Shown here in pieces: positions 34,802 through 44,067 of a stretch of DNA of 59,269 bases. A model generated the notes under the pieces. The model ran no database searches, had not been told where the DNA came from, and saw only the letters and a program-made list of their open reading frames with translations. The position numbers were made by a program, and so were the translations under genes. Each line of letters starts with the position of its first letter. The stretch's first letter is position 1. Location: assembly GCA_910584345.1 (NCBI GenBank), contig CAJTZX010000021.1, positions 1 to 59,269 on the forward strand, given 5' to 3'. The DNA is from an uncultured Eubacterium sp. GTDB taxonomy: Bacteria; Bacillota; Clostridia; Lachnospirales; Lachnospiraceae.

Positions 34802-35497
34802 ATGAGAAAACAGTTAGAATTTCAAAAAGTGATTGGTTATGAGTTTCGCCAGACCGGGCTTTTGCAGCAGGCATTGACGCATAGCTCTTATGCGAATGAA
34901 AAGAGGATGAAAAAACATTCGGACAATGAGAGGCTGGAGTTTTTAGGGGATGCGGTTCTGGAAATTATTTCCAGTGAGTATTTGTATCATCATTTTCCGG
35001 ATCTGCCTGAAGGGGAGCTTACCAAAATGCGGGCGAGCCTTGTTTGCGAGCCAACATTGGCATATTGTACAAAAGAATTGCATCTGGGAGAATATCTGCT
35101 GCTTGGCAGAGGAGAGGATCGTACTGGTGGCAGAAAGCGCAGCTCCATTTTATCCGATGCGCTGGAAGCAGTGATCGGGGCGATTTATCTGGATGGTGGT
35201 TTTGCTAGTGCAAAAGAGTTTGTTCTGAAATTTATCCTGACGGACATTGCGCATAAGCAGCTCTTTTATGATAGCAAGACTATCCTGCAGGAGACTGTCC
35301 AGGGACAAAATCTGGGGGCTATGAATTATAAGCTGATTGGAGAGAGCGGGCCGGATCATGATAAAGTGTTTCAGGTAGAGCTATGGATTGGGGATCGAAG
35401 AACGAGTACCGGAGTCGGCCACACGAAAAAAGCAGCTGAACAGGAGGCGGCGTATCAGGCGCTTTTGCAGCTTAAGGAACAGAATGATATGAGATAA
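34802..35497 (+). CDS. rnc: Ribonuclease III
   Basis: Double-stranded RNA endonuclease for rRNA and mRNA processing. The catalytic signature is NERLEFLGDAVLEI; SDALEAVIGAIYLDGG holds the second acidic site. A C-terminal dsRNA-binding domain (about 155-225) includes VGHTKKAAEQEAAYQAL. 231 residues. smc starts 14 bases downstream. Confidence 0.96.
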   Translation: MRKQLEFQKVIGYEFRQTGLLQQALTHSSYANEKRMKKHSDNERLEFLGDAVLEIISSEYLYHHFPDLPEGELTKMRASLVCEPTLAYCTKELHLGEYLLLGRGEDRTGGRKRSSILSDALEAVIGAIYLDGGFASAKEFVLKFILTDIAHKQLFYDSKTILQETVQGQNLGAMNYKLIGESGPDHDKVFQVELWIGDRRTSTGVGHTKKAAEQEAAYQALLQLKEQNDMR

Positions 35498-35511
35498 CAG
35501 CGGAGGAAAGA

Positions 35512-38500
35512 ATGTATTTAAAAAGCATAGAAGTGCATGGTTTTAAGTCTTTCGCAAATAAGATCGTGTTTGACTTTCATAACGGGATAACAGGAATTGT
35601 AGGGCCAAACGGAAGTGGAAAAAGTAATGTGGCGGACGCAGTTAGATGGGTATTAGGAGAGCAGAGCGCTAAGCAGCTGCGTGGTTCTAGTATGCAGGAC
35701 GTTATTTTTGCAGGAACAGAGAACCGCAGGCCGGTCAGCTATGCGTATGTGGCAATCACGCTGGATAACGCAGACCATGTGCTTCCGGTAGAATATGAAG
35801 AAGTTACGATAGCCAGGCGCGTTTATCGTTCCGGTGAAAGCGAATATCTATTAAATGGGAGCGGATGCAGGCTGAAAGATGTGTATGAGCTGTTTTATGA
35901 TACCGGTATTGGGAAGGAGGGCTATTCCATTATCGGACAAGGTCAGATTGAGCGGATATTAAGCGGTAAGCCGGAGGAGCGGCGGGAGCTGTTTGATGAA
36001 GCGGCCGGAATTGTAAAATTTAAACGGCGAAAAGCCGATACACAAAAGAAACTTGAGCATGAGCGGGAAAATATGGTGCGTATCCATGATATTTTGACTG
36101 AGCTGGAGCGTCAGGTAACGCCGTTAGAAAAGCAGGCAGAAAAGGCAAAGATTTATATTAAGAAAAAAGATGAGTTAAAAGTGTTTGAAGTGAATCTGTT
36201 TTTGCTGGATATGGAACGCAATGAAGTGCAATGCAAAGAAACGGCGGAAAAATATCAGATTGCCGATGCGCAGTTAAAAGAAACGCAGAAACAGTTTGAG
36301 CAGACACGAGCAGAGTATGAGAACCTGACAAAGCAGCTGGAACAGACAGAAACGGAGATTACAGAAACGAGAAATAAAATCAGTGATTGTGCCGTACGTA
36401 AAGGCAAGCTGGAGGGCGAGGTAAATGTTTTACTGGAACAGATTCATACAGCGCAGATGTCCAGAGAACACTATCAGAACCGAAGAGAAGCGATTGAAAA
36501 AGACAGCAGCGAGCGGCGTAAAAGCAGGCAGGAATATGAAGAACAAAAATCTGGCCTGGATACGAAGCTTGCGGATATTATAAGCAGCCGTAAAAGCGCT
36601 GGACAGCGTTTGGAAGAGGTCAGAGCGCGTATTGCATCTTGCAATGAGACGATTGAGCAAGGGAAAAATGAAATTATTGAACTGCTCAATCACAAAGGAG
36701 CAGTCAAAGGGCAGCAGCAACGTTTTGATATGATGTTAGAACAGGTCAATATCCGCAATGCACAGTTAAATCAGCGTAAGCTGCGCAGAAAGAGTGAAGA
36801 AGCGAATCTGGAAGCTGTCATCGCACAACACGAGGAGACATTAAAAACACTGGAAATCCGCATTATGCAGCTGGAAGAAGCGCAGCATCAATATGAAGAT
36901 AGACAGAGGGAAAAAAGACAGGTTATGGAGGAAGTGCGCGAACAGCTGGAGCGGACGGCGACAGAATATCATAAAACGCAATCCAGGCTGGAAACTTTGC
37001 GCAATATTTCAGAACGTTATGACGGCTATGGCAACAGCATTCGCCGTATTATGGAACAGAAATCAAAAGAACCGGGCATTCATGGTGTTGTAGCGGATTT
37101 GATTAAGGTTGAAAAAAAATATGAGACTGCCATTGAAACAGCGCTTGGAGGCAGTATTCAAAACATCGTAACTGACAATGAAGAAACAGCAAAAAAAATG
37201 GTACGTTTTTTAAAAGAAAACAAGTACGGCAGGGCGACATTTTTACCGCTTACGAGCGTAAACGGCAGGAACAGCAGCCACAAGGAACGGGCGTTAGACG
37301 GCAATGGTGTGATCGGTATGGCCAATACGCTCGTAAAGACCGAGCATGTTTACGAAGGAGTGATGGCCTATTTGCTTGGCCGTATTTATGTCGTTGACCA
37401 TATTGACCATGCGGTACAGCTCGCAAGAGAATTTCACTATTCACTGAATATTGTGACATTGGAAGGAGAACATCTGATGCCGGGCGGTTCGATTTCGGGC
37501 GGCGCTTTCCGCAACAGCAGCAACTTGCTGGGCCGCAGAAGAGAAATCGAAGAGATGGAAACACAATTAAAACAGTTAACCGATAAACGCATCCATCTGA
37601 CTGACCAGCAGCAGGAAATGAAATCCGCACTGGATTTGCTGCGCAAAGAGCAGGAAGATAATAAGGCGGTCAGCCAGCAGGCATATTTGGAGCAAAATAC
37701 AGCAAAAATCAATTTGGAACGCGTATTAGAGCAAAAATATGAGAGTGAAAAGGCAGCGTCAGCTCTGTTAAATGAAACAAAAGAACTGGAACAGCAAAAA
37801 GAGCAGGTGCAGGAAGACCGCAGCCGTGTTATCAAACAACTGGAGGAACTGTCGGAAAAAGAGCGTCAAATCAATGAGGAGACTCAAACAGCGCAGGAAA
37901 GGCTGGAAGAGTATACAAAGTCTGAACAGGAATGCGCGAAGACTTTATCTGAAATTCAGATGGAAGAGGCAAATTTCAGCCAGCAGGCCGGATTTATTCA
38001 TGAAAACATCCATCGTATTGACACAGAATTGGAAAAGCTGTCACAGGAGTTGTCACAACTAGAGAGAGGGGCAGAACATGCAGACGCGGATGTGATGCAA
38101 AAAGAGCAGGAGATCGGAAAATTAAAGACAGATATTGCACAGTCTGCCGCCGATCATACCATATTTGAACAACAACTGGGAGAAAAGCTAAAGCAGAAAG
38201 AAACAATGACTGTACAGCAAAAAGGATTTTTTGCAAAGCGGGAAGAATTATCTGAGCGCCAAAATGTGCTGGACAAAGAAATCTTTCGCTTAAACAGTCA
38301 AAAAGAAAAGCTGGAGGAAGCAAAGGAATCTCAGACGAATTATATGTGGAGTGAGTATGAACTGACGCCGCATCAGGCGATGAAGATGCGCGATGAGCAG
38401 TACGACGATCCTTCCAAAACAAAAAATCTGATCAAACAGATAAAAGACGAAATTCGCAGACTCGGAGATGTGAATGTAAATGCGATCGAAGAATATCGGG

Positions 38501-39069
38501 AAGTATCGCAGCGGTATGAGTTTTTAAAAACGCAGCACGATGATCTGATTCAGGCAGAACAGACGTTACTTGGCATTATTGAAGAACTGGATACCGGAAT
38601 GCGCAAACAGTTTGCAGAAAAATTCGCTGAAATCCAGCAGGAATTTGATAAAGCATTTAAACAACTGTTTGGCGGTGGAAAAGGAACCTTGGAGCTGATG
38701 GAAGATGAAGAAATATTAGAATGCGGCATCCGTATTATTGCACATCCGCCAGGCAAAAAGCTGCAGAATATGATGCAGCTGTCCGGTGGGGAAAAAGCGC
38801 TGACAGCGATAGCGCTGCTGTTTGCGATCCAGAATCTAAAGCCTTCTCCGTTTTGTCTGCTGGATGAGATTGAAGCGGCGTTAGACGACAGTAATGTCAA
38901 CCGGTTTGCCCAATATTTACATAAACTGACAAAAAATACACAGTTTATTGTCATTACACACAGACGCGGGACTATGGCAGCTGCAGACCGATTGTACGGA
39001 ATCACGATGCAGGAAAAAGGGGTATCTACACTGGTGTCTGTCAGCCTGATCGAGAATGATTTGAATTAA
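35512..39069 (+). CDS. smc: Chromosome segregation protein SMC
   Basis: 1185 residues. N-terminal Walker A GPNGSGKSNVADAV near residue 31, a long coiled coil from about 165 to 500, a hinge about 510-650 (GVVADLIKVEKKYETAIETA onward), a second coiled coil to about 1020, and a C-terminal ATPase half with the ABC signature LSGGEKALTAIALL and Walker B CLLDEIEAALDDSN. It forms the condensin-like complex with ScpA and ScpB, which are not in the window. Ribosome binding site CGGAGGAAAG. Confidence 0.97.
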   Translation: MYLKSIEVHGFKSFANKIVFDFHNGITGIVGPNGSGKSNVADAVRWVLGEQSAKQLRGSSMQDVIFAGTENRRPVSYAYVAITLDNADHVLPVEYEEVTIARRVYRSGESEYLLNGSGCRLKDVYELFYDTGIGKEGYSIIGQGQIERILSGKPEERRELFDEAAGIVKFKRRKADTQKKLEHERENMVRIHDILTELERQVTPLEKQAEKAKIYIKKKDELKVFEVNLFLLDMERNEVQCKETAEKYQIADAQLKETQKQFEQTRAEYENLTKQLEQTETEITETRNKISDCAVRKGKLEGEVNVLLEQIHTAQMSREHYQNRREAIEKDSSERRKSRQEYEEQKSGLDTKLADIISSRKSAGQRLEEVRARIASCNETIEQGKNEIIELLNHKGAVKGQQQRFDMMLEQVNIRNAQLNQRKLRRKSEEANLEAVIAQHEETLKTLEIRIMQLEEAQHQYEDRQREKRQVMEEVREQLERTATEYHKTQSRLETLRNISERYDGYGNSIRRIMEQKSKEPGIHGVVADLIKVEKKYETAIETALGGSIQNIVTDNEETAKKMVRFLKENKYGRATFLPLTSVNGRNSSHKERALDGNGVIGMANTLVKTEHVYEGVMAYLLGRIYVVDHIDHAVQLAREFHYSLNIVTLEGEHLMPGGSISGGAFRNSSNLLGRRREIEEMETQLKQLTDKRIHLTDQQQEMKSALDLLRKEQEDNKAVSQQAYLEQNTAKINLERVLEQKYESEKAASALLNETKELEQQKEQVQEDRSRVIKQLEELSEKERQINEETQTAQERLEEYTKSEQECAKTLSEIQMEEANFSQQAGFIHENIHRIDTELEKLSQELSQLERGAEHADADVMQKEQEIGKLKTDIAQSAADHTIFEQQLGEKLKQKETMTVQQKGFFAKREELSERQNVLDKEIFRLNSQKEKLEEAKESQTNYMWSEYELTPHQAMKMRDEQYDDPSKTKNLIKQIKDEIRRLGDVNVNAIEEYREVSQRYEFLKTQHDDLIQAEQTLLGIIEELDTGMRKQFAEKFAEIQQEFDKAFKQLFGGGKGTLELMEDEEILECGIRIIAHPPGKKLQNMMQLSGGEKALTAIALLFAIQNLKPSPFCLLDEIEAALDDSNVNRFAQYLHKLTKNTQFIVITHRRGTMAAADRLYGITMQEKGVSTLVSVSLIENDLN

Positions 39070-39080
39070 GGAGGCATAGA

Positions 39081-40034
39081 ATGGGAGAAAAAAAAGGTTT
39101 TTTTAAACGTCTGGTAGAAGGACTGACGAAAACAAGAGATAATATTGCTGCAGGCATTGATGCGGTTTTCAGCGGATTTTCGAAAATAGATGATGAATTT
39201 TACGAAGAGATTGAAGAAATTCTTGTCATGGGAGATCTTGGTGTGAAAGCAACCGAAGCAATTATTGAAAATCTCAGGCAAAAAGTAAAAGAGCAGCATA
39301 TCAAAGACCCTGCAGCATGCAAGGAACTTTTAATCAGCAGTATTAAAGAACAGATGGAAGTAGGGGAGACGGCTTACCGGTTTGAAGAGGAACGTGCTGT
39401 AGTTCTTGTAATTGGCGTCAACGGCGTTGGAAAGACTACGACAGTCGGCAAACTCGCAGGAAAGTTTAAAGCTCAGGGGAAAAAGGTTGTGATTGGCGCT
39501 GCAGATACGTTCCGTGCAGCAGCAGGCGGACAGCTGGCAGAGTGGGCAAACCGCGCAGGCGTTGAGATGATCGGCGGACAGGAAGGTGCAGATCCGGCTT
39601 CTGTCGTATACGATGCCGTAGCGGCGGCAAAAGCGAGAAATGCAGACATTTTATTATGCGATACGGCAGGAAGACTACACAATAAAAAGAATCTGATGGA
39701 AGAGTTAAAAAAGATCAATCGGATTCTGGAACGGGAATTTGACCAGGCGTACCGGGAGACGCTTGTCGTACTCGATGCGACGACTGGGCAAAATGCGCTC
39801 AATCAGGCAAAACAATTTTCGGAAGTTGCGGATATTACAGGAATTGTACTGACAAAAATGGACGGTACGGCGAAAGGCGGGATTGCTGTTGCAATTCAGT
39901 CTGAGCTTGGGATTCCGGTAAAATATATCGGAGTCGGAGAGTCCATCGAAGATCTGCAGAAGTTTGATTCAGAGCAGTTTGTAAACGCATTGTTCCATAA
40001 GCCGGATGAATCTGAGGAGCAAAATTTGCTGTAG
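39081..40034 (+). CDS. ftsY: Signal recognition particle receptor FtsY
   Basis: SRP GTPase docking ribosome-nascent chains at the membrane. G1 GVNGVGKTTTVGKLA, DTAGRLHNKKNLMEEL (G3), TKMDGTAKGG (G4). 317 residues; the short N-terminal region (GEKKGFFKRLVEGLTKTR) is a membrane-binding amphipathic helix without the long acidic A domain of E. coli. Its partner Ffh is encoded at 44068. Confidence 0.97.
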   Translation: MGEKKGFFKRLVEGLTKTRDNIAAGIDAVFSGFSKIDDEFYEEIEEILVMGDLGVKATEAIIENLRQKVKEQHIKDPAACKELLISSIKEQMEVGETAYRFEEERAVVLVIGVNGVGKTTTVGKLAGKFKAQGKKVVIGAADTFRAAAGGQLAEWANRAGVEMIGGQEGADPASVVYDAVAAAKARNADILLCDTAGRLHNKKNLMEELKKINRILEREFDQAYRETLVVLDATTGQNALNQAKQFSEVADITGIVLTKMDGTAKGGIAVAIQSELGIPVKYIGVGESIEDLQKFDSEQFVNALFHKPDESEEQNLL

Positions 40035-40049
40035 CAGCGGAGGTTGCAT

Positions 40050-41756
40050 ATGAAGGATGGAGTCCTTATAGATCTTGGCGTACAAAGCTTTGAAAAAATA
40101 CGTAAACGAAATTCTTTTTATATAGATAAGACGGAATTTTTGAAAGAATGGTGGGAAAAAGGTGCAGATGTTACACTAATTACACGTCCGCGCAGGTTTG
40201 GAAAAACATTGAATCTAAGTATGACAGAATGTTTTTTTTCTAATCAATACGCTGGCAGGAGCGATTTGTTTGAAGGGCTTTCCATATGGAAAGAAGAGAG
40301 CTTTCGGCAGTATCAGGGCAGCTATCCGGTTCTTTTTTTCAGCTTTGCCAAAGTAAAAGCGGTGAACTATGAAGAAATGAAAGACTGTGTGAAAAAAATT
40401 ATTTATGACCTGTTCGAACAGCACAGGTACTTACTTTGCAGTGACAAGTTCAGTGAGAATGAGAAAGCATACTTTTGCAGTGTCAAACCAGGGATGGATG
40501 ATTCTACTGCGCTGGATGCTTTGAATACGCTGACCGGTTTTTTAAGCCGCTATTATCAAAAAGATGTTATTATTTTGCTGGATGAGTATGATACGCCGAT
40601 GCAGGAAGCGTGGCTGTCCGGTTATTGGAGTAAGGCAGTTGGTTTTTTCAGAAGTTTTTTAAATGCCGCTTTAAAAACAAACAGACATTTATATAGAGGG
40701 TTGGTTACAGGTATTACAAGAATATCCAAAGAATCTGTGTTTTCGGATCTGAATAATCTGGAAGTAGTAACCGTTACCTGCGGAAAGTATGCAGATTTTT
40801 TTGGATTTACAGAACAGGAAGTCTTTCAGGCATTGGATCGTCTTGGATATGGTGCACAAAAGCAGGATGTTAAAAACTGGTATGACGGTTTTATCTTTGG
40901 CAGCAGGACAGATATTTATAATCCGTGGTCGATTGCTTCTTTTTTGTCCAACGATGCAAAATACAGAACCTATTGGGCGGACACAAGTTCAAATGGGCTG
41001 GTCAACAGGCTGATACGTGAGGGAAGCGCACAGTTAAAGCGCAGATTTGAGATGCTGCTTGATGGACAGCATATCAAAGTTGCGATTGAGGAACAGATCG
41101 TGTATGACCAGCTGGAAGAAGATGAAAATGCAGTATGGAGCCTGCTTCTTTCTGCCGGATATCTGAAAGCAGTCTCGATTGACGACAGCTGCAGAAAAGA
41201 TGGTCTGGGAGAAGATTATTACGAACTGGCACTGACAAATTTTGAAGTACGCAGGATGTTTGCAAAAATGGTACGCGGCTGGTTTCGCAATTCCGCGGAA
41301 GTATACAATGAATTTATCAAAGCGCTGTTAAGTGATAATGTAAAAAAGATGAATACCTTTATGAATAAAGTAGCCTTGCAGACATTCAGCGTTTTTGACA
41401 GCGGAAAAAAGCCGTCGCAGTCTGCGCAGCCGGAGCGGTTCTATCATGGATTTGTGCTGGGAATGGTAGTTGATCTGTCAGACCGATACAAAGTAAAGTC
41501 AAACCGTGAGAGTGGATATGGTAGATATGATGTACTCATTGAGCCGTTTGATACCAAAAATGGAAAAGCATTTATTTTTGAATTTAAAGTAAGGGAACCG
41601 GATGAGGAAGCATGTCTGGAAGATACTGTTGCAAATGCGCTTGCTCAAATCAATGAAAAGAATTATGAAGCAGAGCTTATTTCTGATGGAATCCCACCGG
41701 AAAATATTCGAAAATACGGCTTTGCATTTGAAGGAAAACAGTGTTTGATCGGATAA
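40050..41756 (+). CDS. AAA-ATPase-like/PD-(D/E)XK nuclease protein
   Basis: 568 residues. N-terminal AAA-ATPase-like domain (PF09820 type) with a variant Walker A RPRRFGKT at residues 46-53 and a Walker-B-like VIILLDEYDTPMQEA near 175. C-terminal PDDEXK-like domain with YDVLIEP and FIFEFKVRE, giving the D...ExK nuclease triad. Such genes are multicopy in many Bacteroidetes and Clostridia and are of unknown function. It sits 15 bases after ftsY with its own AGGAGG-like site, interrupting the common ftsY-ylxM-ffh order. ATG 40050 is 6 bases after CGGAGG. Confidence 0.9.
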   Translation: MKDGVLIDLGVQSFEKIRKRNSFYIDKTEFLKEWWEKGADVTLITRPRRFGKTLNLSMTECFFSNQYAGRSDLFEGLSIWKEESFRQYQGSYPVLFFSFAKVKAVNYEEMKDCVKKIIYDLFEQHRYLLCSDKFSENEKAYFCSVKPGMDDSTALDALNTLTGFLSRYYQKDVIILLDEYDTPMQEAWLSGYWSKAVGFFRSFLNAALKTNRHLYRGLVTGITRISKESVFSDLNNLEVVTVTCGKYADFFGFTEQEVFQALDRLGYGAQKQDVKNWYDGFIFGSRTDIYNPWSIASFLSNDAKYRTYWADTSSNGLVNRLIREGSAQLKRRFEMLLDGQHIKVAIEEQIVYDQLEEDENAVWSLLLSAGYLKAVSIDDSCRKDGLGEDYYELALTNFEVRRMFAKMVRGWFRNSAEVYNEFIKALLSDNVKKMNTFMNKVALQTFSVFDSGKKPSQSAQPERFYHGFVLGMVVDLSDRYKVKSNRESGYGRYDVLIEPFDTKNGKAFIFEFKVREPDEEACLEDTVANALAQINEKNYEAELISDGIPPENIRKYGFAFEGKQCLIG

Positions 41757-41870
41757 TTTCATGATGTAACAGGAAAACTGAATTTAGATGATTTAAAACA
41801 ATTGACTATTTGTTCGGAAAGTGCGAAAATAAGTCTGATATATACGAACTTGAAAAGGAGATTCGATCCA

Positions 41871-43082
41871 ATGCTGACATTAGATAAATTTGAGGAAGCA
41901 AGTGAAAAAGTAAAAGAGGTCATCCAGGAAACCAAACTCATTTATAGTGATTATTTAAGCGCCCAGACTGGAAACAAAGTCTGGCTGAAACCGGAAAATA
42001 TGCAGTATACAGGCGCTTATAAGCTGCGTGGGGCATATTATAAAATCAGCACTTTGTCGGAAGAAGAGCGTGAAAAAGGATTAATTACCGCATCTGCGGG
42101 CAACCATGCTCAGGGAGTCGCTTATGCTGCCAAATGTTATGGAGTCAAAGCTACGATTGTGATGCCAACAACAACACCGTTAATTAAAGTAAACCGGACG
42201 AAAAATTATGGCGCAAAAGTCGTACTTTATGGGGATGTCTATGATGAAGCCTGCGAACATGCTTATCAGCTGGCGCAGGAGCATGGATATACTTTTGTGC
42301 ATCCGTTTGATGATCTTGCAGTTGCAACCGGGCAGGGTACGATTGCGATGGAAATTTTTAAAGAACTGCCCCTTGTGGAATATATTCTTGTGCCGATCGG
42401 CGGCGGCGGGCTTGCGACAGGCGTATCGGCGCTTGCAAAGCTTTTAAATCCGAAAATAAAAGTGATTGGCGTGGAACCTGCGGGAGCAAATTGTATGCAG
42501 GCTTCGTTTGAAGCAGGAAAAGTAGTTACGATGCCGGCGGTGAATACAATTGCGGATGGTACGGCAGTAAAGACGCCGGGAAAAAATATTTTCCCATACA
42601 TCCAAAAAAATCTGGACGGGATACTTACAGTTTCGGATGATGAGCTTGTCGTTGCTTTTTTGGATATGGTAGAAAATCATAAGATTATAGTAGAAAATTC
42701 AGGACTTTTGACCGTTGCGGCGTTAAAGCATCTGGATGTGAAAGGCAAGAGGGTTGTTTCAATATTAAGCGGCGGAAATATGGATGTCATTACGATGAGT
42801 TCTGTAGTTCAGCAGGGATTGATTTTTCGCGACCGTATTTTTACCGTGTCCGTATTGCTGCCGGATAAACCGGGCGAGTTATGCAAAGTGGCGGATACGA
42901 TTGCAAAGGAACAGGGCAATGTCATTAAGCTGGAGCATAACCAGTTTGTGTCGACGAACCGCAACGCGGCCGTAGAGCTTCGGATTACGATGGAAAGTTT
43001 TGGTACAGAGCATAAAAAACAGATTATGGATGCACTGGAATTACAGGGATATCAGCCGAAGCTGGTACGTACAAATTTGTAA
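41871..43082 (+). CDS. ilvA: Threonine ammonia-lyase
   Basis: PLP enzyme that deaminates threonine to 2-oxobutyrate. The PLP lysine is in YTGAYKLRGAYY; GGGGLATG holds the phosphate-binding loop. A C-terminal ACT-like domain (about 330-403, VSVLLPDKPGELCKVADTIA) suggests allosteric control. 403 residues, the short form, so it may be biosynthetic or catabolic (tdcB-like). ATG 41871 is 10 bases after AAAAGGAG. A TTGACT near 41801 with AAAATA about 18 bases on is a possible promoter. Confidence 0.92.
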   Translation: MLTLDKFEEASEKVKEVIQETKLIYSDYLSAQTGNKVWLKPENMQYTGAYKLRGAYYKISTLSEEEREKGLITASAGNHAQGVAYAAKCYGVKATIVMPTTTPLIKVNRTKNYGAKVVLYGDVYDEACEHAYQLAQEHGYTFVHPFDDLAVATGQGTIAMEIFKELPLVEYILVPIGGGGLATGVSALAKLLNPKIKVIGVEPAGANCMQASFEAGKVVTMPAVNTIADGTAVKTPGKNIFPYIQKNLDGILTVSDDELVVAFLDMVENHKIIVENSGLLTVAALKHLDVKGKRVVSILSGGNMDVITMSSVVQQGLIFRDRIFTVSVLLPDKPGELCKVADTIAKEQGNVIKLEHNQFVSTNRNAAVELRITMESFGTEHKKQIMDALELQGYQPKLVRTNL

Positions 43083-43108
43083 ATTTTGCAGAGAAAGGAA
43101 ACTTGGAA

Positions 43109-43366
43109 ATGAATATTAAAGTAGAAAGAGTAAATCAGGTAAACAAGTTATTTGAAGTGATTGACAGCTGTACGATGAATGTGGAGCTTGTTACCGGAGA
43201 AGGTGACTGCTTGAACATGAAATCCAAGTTAAGCCAGTATTTGTCAATGACACGCATGTTTGCCAATGGAGATGTGCCGCAGATGGAGCTGGTTGCGAAA
43301 AACGACCAGGATGCGCAAAAGCTGATTGCATTTTTGGAAGAAGATGCGAAATATCAGGAATCTTAA
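43109..43366 (+). CDS. HPr-like protein lacking the phosphorylatable histidine
   Basis: 85 residues. The C-terminal two thirds (LNMKSKLSQYLSMTRMFANG then QMELVAKNDQDAQKLIAFLE) follow the HPr pattern around its regulatory serine and last helix. The N-terminal part, where HPr has GLHARPA with the phosphorylated His, reads RVNQVNKLFEVID with no histidine. So it is probably an HPr-fold protein that cannot take part in sugar phosphotransfer. It lies 26 bases after ilvA. Identification rests on pattern similarity. Confidence 0.6.
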   Translation: MNIKVERVNQVNKLFEVIDSCTMNVELVTGEGDCLNMKSKLSQYLSMTRMFANGDVPQMELVAKNDQDAQKLIAFLEEDAKYQES

Positions 43367-43396
43367 ATGGCGTAACGGATGTACATAACGAAATGA

Positions 43397-43440
43397 GAAC
43401 AGTCAGAGTCATTGTAAGACTCTGGCTGTTCTCGTTTTTT
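43397..43440 (+). terminator. Terminator after the HPr-like gene
   Basis: GAACAGTCAGAGTC (43397-43410) and GACTCTGGCTGTTC (43418-43431) form a 14-bp stem with one T.G pair, followed by TCG and T6. Confidence 0.9.
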
Positions 43441-43551
43441 AAGAGAGATACTTTTTAATGATTATTTTTATTATCATGCAATCATCTGTTTTTCAGCATA
43501 TCTTATTTCGCAAAAAATTCAATAAAACATTTGTTCTGTTAATAAAAAAGC

Positions 43552-43580
43552 TTGACACCTCATACATCTTATGTTACGAT
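43552..43580 (+). promoter_or_regulatory. Promoter of ylxM-ffh operon
   Basis: A consensus -35 TTGACA (43552-43557), 17-base spacer and -10 TACGAT (43575-43580). Confidence 0.82.
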
Positions 43581-43666
43581 ACTCAAGGTTTCAACAATTT
43601 TGAAAATTCATTCTAATATCACAAAGCAGCAAGCTTCTGCTGCCAGACAAAAACGGGGTGGATTTC

Positions 43667-44011
43667 ATGGATCAGAAATTAGAACAGGCATATTTATATG
43701 ATTTTTACGGCGAACTGCTGAAAGAACGCCAGCGCAGAATTTATGAAGATTTTGTTTTCAACGATCTGTCTTTAGGGGAGATCGCACAGGAAGAGGGCAT
43801 CAGCAGGCAGGGTGTGCATGATACGGTCAAGCGTTGTACAAAAGCGCTGGAAAGCTATGAAAAGCGGCTGCATCTGGTACAGAAGTTTCTTAGAACAAAG
43901 GAACGTGTGGAACAGATTCATGCACTGGCCAGTGAATTTCGTACAAATCAGGATATGGCAGTCTTAGATCAGATGGAACAGATATCCAATGCGATTTTAG
44001 AGGAATTATAA
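43667..44011 (+). CDS. ylxM: YlxM/p13 family SRP-associated DNA-binding-like protein
   Basis: 114 residues. A sigma-70 region-4-like helix-turn-helix (FVFNDLSLGEIAQEEGISRQ, then GVHDTVKRC) covers residues 30-65. Family UPF0122, encoded next to ffh in Firmicutes and Mollicutes and reported to stimulate SRP GTPase activity in a relative. ATG 43667 is chosen over GTG 43658, which overlaps the GGGGTGG ribosome binding site. Confidence 0.92.
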   Translation: MDQKLEQAYLYDFYGELLKERQRRIYEDFVFNDLSLGEIAQEEGISRQGVHDTVKRCTKALESYEKRLHLVQKFLRTKERVEQIHALASEFRTNQDMAVLDQMEQISNAILEEL

Positions 44012-44067
44012 GGAACAGTTCTTAAGATTACGAAGGCATCCGGCCGTTAATTAAAGGAGTCAGAAAC

